DNA of 64,000 bases from Gaiellasilicea sp963749515 (GTDB lineage Bacteria; Actinomycetota; Thermoleophilia; Gaiellales; Gaiellaceae), in the NCBI GenBank assembly GCA_963749515.1, contig CAVVMR010000010.1, forward strand, positions 558,001-622,000, given 5' to 3'. The notes under the pieces were generated by a model. That model was not told where the DNA came from. It searched no databases and saw only the letters and a program-made list of their open reading frames with translations. Numbering within the stretch: the first letter of the stretch is position 1; every line of letters starts with the position of its first letter. Positions 48,084-54,602 of this stretch are shown piece after piece. Position numbers and translations under genes: made by a program.

Positions 48084-49073
48084 ATGTCGTCAAGTGAGTC
48101 AGATCGTTCGTCAGCGGGACTGACCGCGCTTCCGACCGTCGAGCAGCTTCGCCGTGCCGGCGATGGCTACGACGAGCAAGGGGTCCGGGAGGCGTTCGAC
48201 GCGTTTCGCCGCCACACCGCTCAGCTGCAGGCGCAACTGCGCGTGCTGCAGGCAGCACGCACGAGCTCCAACGTTTCGCCCACGGGTCACGCGATCCGCA
48301 TGGACGCGCTGCACCTCATTCGCGCCGCCGCTGAGTTTGCCGACACGCTCGAGCGTGACGCCCAGTCCGCCTCTGCGACACAGCTTCAGCGCACCGAGGA
48401 GGAAGTGAGCGCAAAGCAGAAGGTGTTGCAGGAGCGCGAAGCCGAGATCGAGCGCTTCCGCGCCGAGTCGGAGCGGCAGCGTTCGGAGATCCTCAACGCC
48501 GCGAAAGCCGAGGCGCGCGATCTTCTCGCGAAGTCGAACGCCGACGCAACGCGTGAGCTGCGCGAAGCGGAGACTCGTGGCAACCGGCTACTCGAGCAGT
48601 CACGCCATCAGGCGACGGAGCTCACGAACTCCGCCCGCGCCGAGGTGGAGCAGACGCTCGAGTGGGCCCGCGCCCAGGCGACCGCCGTCATGGCCCGCGC
48701 TCAGAAGGGCGCCGAGCAGCTGCTCGCAGCCGCCGGTCTCGGCGAGCCCGCGATCAGCCAGGTCGTGCAGTCGATCGTCGAGGCAAACGACAGCGAGATC
48801 GCACGCGCGGGCGGGACACCGCCGGCGCGCCCCGCCCAGGCGTACGCCGCCCCGGCCGAGGCACCACCGGTCTCCGAGCCTCCCGCCGACCTCTCGAATC
48901 GGTCCGAGCCCGAGCCTTCCCCGGCGGAGGACGAGGCTCACGACGTGGATGCTCCCGACGCCGAGGCGGAAGCCGAGGCCTTTCCGCCCGCTCCCCCCGT
49001 CACGCCGTCCGACGCCGCCGACACTGGGCAGGCCGAACCGGCCGATGACGGGGAGCCCGAGCCGGAGCGTTAG
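48084..49073 (+). CDS. Long coiled-coil protein with acidic tail
   Basis: 329 residues from ATG 48084. Residues ~20-60 are helical (VEQLRRAGDGYDEQGVREAF), ~85-210 are an almost continuous coiled coil (QLQRTEEEVSAKQKVLQERE, EIERFRAESERQRSEILNAA, AEARDLLAKSNADATRELRE) and ~240-329 are Ala/Pro/Glu-rich and disordered. It resembles DivIVA- or ATP-synthase-b-like coiled coils only in general. It is the first gene of the envelope-related group before mnmA. CATACT at ~48014 is a possible -10. Confidence 0.65.
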   Translation: MSSSESDRSSAGLTALPTVEQLRRAGDGYDEQGVREAFDAFRRHTAQLQAQLRVLQAARTSSNVSPTGHAIRMDALHLIRAAAEFADTLERDAQSASATQLQRTEEEVSAKQKVLQEREAEIERFRAESERQRSEILNAAKAEARDLLAKSNADATRELREAETRGNRLLEQSRHQATELTNSARAEVEQTLEWARAQATAVMARAQKGAEQLLAAAGLGEPAISQVVQSIVEANDSEIARAGGTPPARPAQAYAAPAEAPPVSEPPADLSNRSEPEPSPAEDEAHDVDAPDAEAEAEAFPPAPPVTPSDAADTGQAEPADDGEPEPER

Positions 49074-49081
49074 CCACGCGC

Positions 49082-49771
<690 letters not shown>

Positions 49772-50098
49772 GCCGGAACCCGAACCAGAGCCGGTCGTGC
49801 TCGAATTGGCGACGCCGCCCGAGCCCGAGCCGGAGCCGGTCGTGGAAGAGCCCGAGCCGGTGCCCGTGCACGCGGCCGTCGCGACGCTTCCCTTGCCAGT
49901 CGAGCGGCAGGAATGGAATCTGTGGGAGCTCGAACGGCTCGTGCGCGAGGCTGGCGGCGCGGACCCGGTGCGAGACGAGGAGCTCAGCTACCTGCTCCAC
50001 TACCTACGGGAATTCGCCTCGCCCGACGGCGTCCTTCCGGTCGACTTCGACGCTCTCGTGCGTGAGTCGTTCGGCGAGATCGTCGCCGCCCGCAGCCG

Positions 50099-50524
50099 GT
50101 GAGCCTGAGCGTCCTCCAGCGTACGATCGCCCTGGCCGCGGTCGCGCTCGTTGCGGTCGTGGCCGCGCTCGCACTGGCGCGAGCCGGTAACGACGACGAC
50201 ACGGTGGCAGGCGACGCACAGCAGGTCACGGTCGCCGAGACGGGCTGGTACACCGGGCTCGCGGGCTCGCGGGGCGCGGCCCGCGACGCCGAGCGGACGA
50301 CCTGCAGGCGCATCCTCACCGGCCGTTCGCTCGGGATCAGCCATCCCGTGCTTCCGTGTGGCGCCAAGATCTTCATCTCCTACGGCGGCACCGAGGTCTT
50401 GACCGAAGTGATCGACTCGCGCATGAAGCGCTCCGGCCGCCAGTTCGAGCTCACGGAGGCCCTCGCGCAGCGGCTGGGCATCGAGGGAACGCAGCAGATC
50501 CGCTGGCGCTTCGCGCAGCCTTAG
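50099..50524 (+). CDS. RlpA-like double-psi beta-barrel protein
   Basis: 141 residues from GTG 50099 (GTGA overlap). An N-terminal signal anchor (TIALAAVALVAVVAALALA) precedes a small domain: VAETGWYTGLAGSRGAARDA, LPCGAKIFISYGGTEVLTEV and DSRMKRSGRQFELTEALAQR, which fits the RlpA/DPBB pattern with its conserved final Asp-Arg strand and helix. Such proteins bind or cleave peptidoglycan. The two Cys (TCRRI, LPCGA) may form a disulfide. Confidence 0.75.
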   Translation: MSLSVLQRTIALAAVALVAVVAALALARAGNDDDTVAGDAQQVTVAETGWYTGLAGSRGAARDAERTTCRRILTGRSLGISHPVLPCGAKIFISYGGTEVLTEVIDSRMKRSGRQFELTEALAQRLGIEGTQQIRWRFAQP

Positions 50525-50561
50525 CTGGCGCATGCCCCTGCCCGACCGATCCCTCCGGCGT

Positions 50562-50567
50562 TACACT
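50562..50567 (+). promoter_or_regulatory. -10 box of the 6S-like RNA
   Basis: TACACT ends a few bases before the proposed RNA 5' end; no clear -35 was found. Confidence 0.35.
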
Positions 50568-50571
50568 TGTG

Positions 50572-50733
50572 GTGCTCGACCCTGTACGTGGCCTCTCGCG
50601 TAAACGTGAACCAACGCTCACGTGAACGGGAGCCTGGGTTCGGAATAGGCCTCACCCGCTGACGTCCGGCACGGCACCCACCTGCTAAGGCAGGTTCGCA
50701 TCGGCGGGAGGAAGCATCGGCAGGGTGGAGCGC
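50572..50733 (+). ncRNA. ssrS: Candidate 6S RNA
   Basis: This ~160-nt stretch between the RlpA-like gene and the MshEN gene folds as a rod. The closing helix GTGCTCGACCCTG/CAGGGTGGAGCGC has one mismatch and one wobble; after an internal loop, CCTCTCGC (50592-50599) pairs with GCGGGAGG (50704-50711); a small hairpin CCTGC-TAAG-GCAGG (50681-50694) lies on the 3' side of a central open region, as in 6S RNAs. Position also fits: in Bacillus subtilis 6S-1 RNA lies in the hisS-aspS ... mnmA ... alaS region. Identity with the 6S family was not tested. Confidence 0.5.
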
Positions 50734-50810
50734 ATTCTCGCCTCGAACGTCACTCGAACGAGGCAACGAGAGCCCTTGTCCCCGCAAGGCGCGCGGCCGA
50801 TGTGCATGGT

Positions 50811-51599
50811 GTGGAAGCGGCCCGCATCGCTTGGCGTCCCCTGGGACGCCTTCTTGTCGAGCAAGGACTTCTGACCGACGACGAGCTCGAGCGCGCGCTC
50901 GCTGTGCAGCAGGCGACCGGCAAGCGCCTCGGCGAGACGATCGTCGACCTCCGCTTTGTCTCCGGTCCCGATCTTGCAAACGCGCTCGCGACGCAATACG
51001 GAATCGAGCTGACCGTGGAGACCGGATTCGGAACGGGGCTCCGAGCGCAGATCCAGCGGCGGCACGAGGACGACCGCGGGTTGCCTCCTCAACCGGTGCT
51101 CAGCATCGTGAAGACACCGCAGGTGGAACCGGACGACGTTGCGCCTCAGAATGGCAACCAGCCGGATGCGGACGCGGCCGCCGAAGCACTTCTCCTCGCG
51201 CAGCTGGAGGAGCAATGGGCGAAGCTCGCGGCGGCCGAGGCAGCGCTGATCGAGAGCGAGCGCGAGCTCAGCGTCCTCAAGAGCGAGCGCGACGAGCTGC
51301 TCGCGGCCGCCGGTCTCCGAGACCCTGCGACCGGCGAGATCCCGGTTGCAGAAGAGCCCGAGCCCACCCCGGGGACCCGTTCGATGCTCCCCTTCCACGT
51401 GGAGCCGCAGGAGTGGAAGCTCTGGGAGCTCGACCGCCTGGTGCGCGACGCCGGCCTCGACCCGGCCCGTGAAGAGGAGCTCACCTACCTGCTCCACTAC
51501 CTTCGGGAGCATGCGTCACCGGAAGGCGTTCTCCCGGTCAGCTTCGACGGGCTCGTACGCGAGTCGTTCGGCGAGATCGGCGCGGCCGACGGTCGCTAG
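50811..51599 (+). CDS. MshEN-domain protein with coiled coil and conserved C-terminal domain
   Basis: 262 residues from GTG 50811 (GTG 50802 in frame). Residues ~10-65 are a T2SSE_N/MshEN domain with two copies of the nucleotide-binding motif: LGRLLVEQGLLTDDELERAL plus AVQ, and RLGETIVDLRFVSGPDLANA plus LATQ, both matching LGxx(L/I)-x10-LxxxLxxQ. A coiled coil follows (~120-170), then QEWKLWELDRLVRDAGLDPA, EEELTYLLHYLREHASPEGV and LPVSFDGLVRESFGEIGAA, the domain shared with the (EP)n protein. No ATPase part is present. Likely a c-di-GMP-responsive adaptor. Confidence 0.75.
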   Translation: MEAARIAWRPLGRLLVEQGLLTDDELERALAVQQATGKRLGETIVDLRFVSGPDLANALATQYGIELTVETGFGTGLRAQIQRRHEDDRGLPPQPVLSIVKTPQVEPDDVAPQNGNQPDADAAAEALLLAQLEEQWAKLAAAEAALIESERELSVLKSERDELLAAAGLRDPATGEIPVAEEPEPTPGTRSMLPFHVEPQEWKLWELDRLVRDAGLDPAREEELTYLLHYLREHASPEGVLPVSFDGLVRESFGEIGAADGR

Positions 51600-51622
51600 A
51601 CGGTGCGTCGCTTTTTCGTCGC

Positions 51623-51628
51623 TACGCT
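51623..51628 (+). promoter_or_regulatory. -10 box of mnmA
   Basis: TACGCT ends 6 nt before ATG 51635; leaderless type. Confidence 0.45.
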
Positions 51629-51634
51629 GATCGC

Positions 51635-52897
51635 ATGCTTGAAGTCGTTGGCGATTCCGCGCGCGGAGAGGAGCTCGCCTTCGTGCGGCTTACGGTCGAC
51701 GGCGACCGGATCGTGGACGCCGACGCGCCCGGGATGGCGCGTCCTCTCGCCGGCCTGACGCTGCTCGAGGCGGCCGCCGTCCCTGGAGAGACGCTCGCCG
51801 CGGACGCTCTCGCCAATGCGCTCGCGCAGGTCTTCACCGCGGAGCCGCACCCGGACCGCATCGCCGTCGCCATGAGCGGCGGCGTCGACAGCGCAGTGGC
51901 GCTCCTGCGCGCCCGCCCGGATGCGATCGGCGTCACGCTCCGCCTCTGGCTGGATCCCGAGGGGCCTGACTCCGAGCGCGCCTGCTGCTCGCCGGAAGCC
52001 GTGATCGCAGCCCGCGAGACCTGTCATGGCCTCGGGCTCCCACACGTCACGCTCGATCTGCGCGAGGAGTTCCGCCGCGAGGTCGTCGAGCCGTTCATCC
52101 AGGGCTACACCCGCGGTGAGACTCCGAACCCGTGTGGGCGCTGCAACGGCAGCTTTCGGTTCGACGAGCTGCTCGCCTTCGCGGCCAGAGCGGGCGCCGG
52201 GAAGCTCTGGACCGGCCACTACGCGCGAATCGTCGAGCGCGACGGCCGGCGCCTGCTCGCGCGTGCAGCCGATCCGGAGAAGGACCAGTCGTACATGCTC
52301 GCGCAGCTCGATCCAGAGAAGCTGGGACAGATCGAGTTCCCGCTCGGTGGGCTGACGAAGGCCGAGACGCGTGCCGAGGCGGCTGCCGCACGGCTCGATG
52401 TCGCCGAGCGCCGGGAGAGCCAGGAGGCCTGCTTCCTCGCCGGTGACGACTATCGCTCGTTCCTCGAACGGCGCGGGCTCGACCGCGCAGAGGGCGCGAT
52501 CGTCGACGAGGACGGCCGCGAGCTCGGCCGGCACGACGGCATCTGGCGCTACACGCCCGGGCAGCGGCGCGGGATCGGCGTCGCCGCCGCCGAACCGCTG
52601 TATGCGCTGCGCACCGTTCCGAGCTCCAACACGCTGGTCGTCGGCCCTCGCGGCTCACTGGCACGCACGGACGTCGATGTCACCGGCGTGCTCCACGTTC
52701 CGGTCGGCCGGGCGGCGGCCAAGCTCCGCTATCGCTCAGGTGCGATCCCCGCACGTGTCCTGCCGCGGCCGGACGGTTTCGCGCTCGAGCTCGAGCAGCC
52801 GTCCTACGGCGTCGCACCCGGTCAGCTCGCCGTTCTCTACGACGACGACGGTGCGATCGTCGGCTGTGGCTTGGTGTCGGCCGCGGCGCACATCTAG
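51635..52897 (+). CDS. mnmA: tRNA-specific 2-thiouridylase with an IscU-like N-terminal extension
   Basis: 420 residues, about 60 longer than usual. The thiouridylase part has the PP-loop MSGGVDSAVALL, the first catalytic Cys in TPNPCGRCNGSFRF, the second in SQEACFLAGDD, and the C-terminal beta-barrel. It makes s2U34 in tRNA-Glu, -Gln and -Lys (tRNA-Glu and -Gln genes are in this window, with CUC and CUG anticodons). The first ~65 residues (SARGEELAFVRLTVDGDRIV, LTLLEAAAVPGETLAADALA) resemble the NifU/IscU scaffold fold but contain no Cys. Confidence 0.93.
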   Translation: MLEVVGDSARGEELAFVRLTVDGDRIVDADAPGMARPLAGLTLLEAAAVPGETLAADALANALAQVFTAEPHPDRIAVAMSGGVDSAVALLRARPDAIGVTLRLWLDPEGPDSERACCSPEAVIAARETCHGLGLPHVTLDLREEFRREVVEPFIQGYTRGETPNPCGRCNGSFRFDELLAFAARAGAGKLWTGHYARIVERDGRRLLARAADPEKDQSYMLAQLDPEKLGQIEFPLGGLTKAETRAEAAAARLDVAERRESQEACFLAGDDYRSFLERRGLDRAEGAIVDEDGRELGRHDGIWRYTPGQRRGIGVAAAEPLYALRTVPSSNTLVVGPRGSLARTDVDVTGVLHVPVGRAAAKLRYRSGAIPARVLPRPDGFALELEQPSYGVAPGQLAVLYDDDGAIVGCGLVSAAAHI

Positions 52898-52900
52898 GAT
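52895..52900 (+). promoter_or_regulatory. -10 box overlapping the mnmA stop codon
   Basis: TAGGAT, whose TAG is the mnmA stop, ends 7 nt before GTG 52908. It would make the next gene independently expressed and leaderless. Confidence 0.45.
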
Positions 52901-52907
52901 CACGAGC

Positions 52908-53375
52908 GTGCAACTCCTAGCCGCCAGCGCCGGAGACGTCGCGAACTACGCCCTGGCCGTCTTTTTGGTGGCAGTCGGCGCCGGTCTCGCGTACACATTT
53001 GTGCGTCTGGGCGGAACCTTCGCGCGCCTTTCCTCGTTCATCAAGGGAACGGAACGCGAATTGCTGCCTGTAATCCACAAAGTCGGCGAGAGCGTCGATA
53101 AGGTGAACGGGCAGCTAGACAAGGTGGACCGGGTGACCGATAGCGCAGTGGACATGGCCGACAGCGCCGATACCGCGGTTCGCGCGGTGAGTATGGCGAT
53201 CGCACGGCCGGTGCAGAAGATCTCCGGCCTCGCGGCCGGGATCACACACGGCGCGGCGACGCTCAAGGCGCGCCGCGACTGGCGCGAAGCGGTCCAAACC
53301 GGCAAGGAGGCTGCAGCCAGGCGCGAGCGCGATCTCGAGGAAGAGATCCGTGCGGCTGGCGGCGGCACGCCCTAG
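52908..53375 (+). CDS. DUF948-like membrane-anchored coiled-coil protein
   Basis: 155 residues from GTG 52908. An N-terminal membrane helix (NYALAVFLVAVGAGLAYTF) is followed by LLPVIHKVGESVDKVNGQLD, KVDRVTDSAVDMADSADTAV and AIARPVQKISGLAAGITHGA, the heptad pattern of DUF948 proteins, and a charged C-terminal helix. Envelope-associated, function unknown. The following gene begins right after its stop. Confidence 0.75.
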   Translation: MQLLAASAGDVANYALAVFLVAVGAGLAYTFVRLGGTFARLSSFIKGTERELLPVIHKVGESVDKVNGQLDKVDRVTDSAVDMADSADTAVRAVSMAIARPVQKISGLAAGITHGAATLKARRDWREAVQTGKEAAARRERDLEEEIRAAGGGTP

Positions 53376-53768
53376 ATGGACGAGTTCAAGATCTCAATTC
53401 CGCGCGAGCGGCCGTTCGCAACTGTGGTGGGGCTGGTCGTCGGCGGCATCGCGGCACGTCACGAGGTCACGCTCGACGTCCTCGACGACCTTCAGCTCGC
53501 GCTCGACGGAGTGCTGGAGCGGACCGACGACGATCATGAGAGTCAGCTGACGATCGAGTTGCGCGTCGAGGGCGGCATGATCGCCGCAGTCATCGGCCCG
53601 GTGACCGAGGCGACGGCGGCGGAGCTGGAGGAGGAGGCGGGCGAATCGCTCGGCCTGCGCCGCCTGCTCGAGACGGTCGTCGACAGCGTCAGCATCTCTG
53701 AACGTGACGGCGGGCAATGGATCGAGATCCGCAAGGGCTACGAGCTCGCGGGTAGTGAGTCGACGTGA
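53376..53768 (+). CDS. Degenerate RsbW-like anti-sigma factor
   Basis: 130 residues from ATG 53376. The fold order is that of HATPase_c anti-sigma factors (FKISIPRERPFATVVGLVVG, ARHEVTLDVLDDLQLALDGV, LTIELRVEGGMIAAVIGP). DDLQLALDGVLERT stands where the N box should be but has no Asn, and no DxGxG motif follows, so ATP binding and kinase activity are doubtful. It overlaps the sigma gene by 4 bp, making it the likely binding partner. Confidence 0.7.
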   Translation: MDEFKISIPRERPFATVVGLVVGGIAARHEVTLDVLDDLQLALDGVLERTDDDHESQLTIELRVEGGMIAAVIGPVTEATAAELEEEAGESLGLRRLLETVVDSVSISERDGGQWIEIRKGYELAGSEST

Positions 53769-54541
53769 CCAGGGCATCCGACAAGGCGCTGCTTCGCCGC
53801 TACCACGAGGAGGGCGATCTCGCGGCGCGGGAGCAGCTGATCGAGCAGTACCTGTCGCTTGTGCGCTCACTCGCCCGCCGCTACGCCTACCGCGGCGAGC
53901 AGCTCGACGACCTCGTCCAGATCGGCTGCATCGGCCTGATCAAGGCAATCGACCGCTTCGACATCGACCGTGGGGTCGAGCTGACGACCTATGCCACGCC
54001 GAACATCATCGGCGAGATCAAGCGCCACTTCCGCGACAAGGGCTGGGCGGTGCGCGTCCCGCGCGGCCTGCAGGAGCTCAACGTCCAGCTTTCGAAGATC
54101 GTCGAGGACCAGACCGTCCAGCTCGGCCGGTCGCCGACGATCCCGGAGCTCGCGAAGGCCGCCGGCGTCGAAGAGGAGCTCGTGCTCGAGGCGCTCGAGT
54201 CCGGTCGCGCGTACACCTCGCTTTCACTCTCGGTGGGCGGATCCGACGAGGACGGCGAGCTCGACCCGCTCGAGTCGCTCGGGACTGAGGAGCACCAGTA
54301 CTCGGTCTCCGAGGACCGCGCGGTGCTCGCCCCGGGCTTCCGCGCACTCGACGAGCGTGAGCGGCGCATCCTGCACCTCCGCTTCTTCGACGGTCTGACG
54401 CAGAGCCAGATCGCACAGCAGGTCGGCATCTCGCAAATGCACGTCTCCCGCCTGATTCGCCGGGCGCTCGAGAAGATCCGCGACGAGATCGCGACGGACG
54501 AGCAGCTCGAAGCAAGTAGCGCGAAGCGCGCCACCGGCTAG
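53765..54541 (+). CDS. SigB/SigF-type sigma factor
   Basis: 258 residues from GTG 53765. Region 2: REQLIEQYLSLVRSLARRYA, LDDLVQIGCIGLIKAIDRFD, TYATPNIIGEIKRHFRDKGW; region 3: RVPRGLQELNVQLSKIVEDQ; region 4: LDERERRILHLRFFDGLTQS, QIAQQVGISQMHVSRLIRRA. This is the group 3 type that controls general stress or development and is held by RsbW-like proteins, encoded here directly upstream. Confidence 0.95.
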   Translation: MTRASDKALLRRYHEEGDLAAREQLIEQYLSLVRSLARRYAYRGEQLDDLVQIGCIGLIKAIDRFDIDRGVELTTYATPNIIGEIKRHFRDKGWAVRVPRGLQELNVQLSKIVEDQTVQLGRSPTIPELAKAAGVEEELVLEALESGRAYTSLSLSVGGSDEDGELDPLESLGTEEHQYSVSEDRAVLAPGFRALDERERRILHLRFFDGLTQSQIAQQVGISQMHVSRLIRRALEKIRDEIATDEQLEASSAKRATG

Positions 54542-54590
54542 CCCCGGCTGCACTGCAGCCTCGCGCCAGAGCAGCCGCGCGGTGCGTCCT

Positions 54591-54596
54591 TACAAT
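54591..54596 (+). promoter_or_regulatory. -10 box of alaS
   Basis: TACAAT ends 6 nt before GTG 54603, a near-consensus box with leaderless spacing. Confidence 0.6.
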
Positions 54597-54602
54597 CCCA
54601 GG

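Noticed and set aside
50718..50785. T-box-like sequence (AGGGTGGAGCGC followed by a stem and GCCCT)
   Set aside because: The conserved bulge TGGNACC is not matched and the next gene is not an amino-acid gene; the AGGGTGG is better explained as part of the closing helix of the rod-like RNA.
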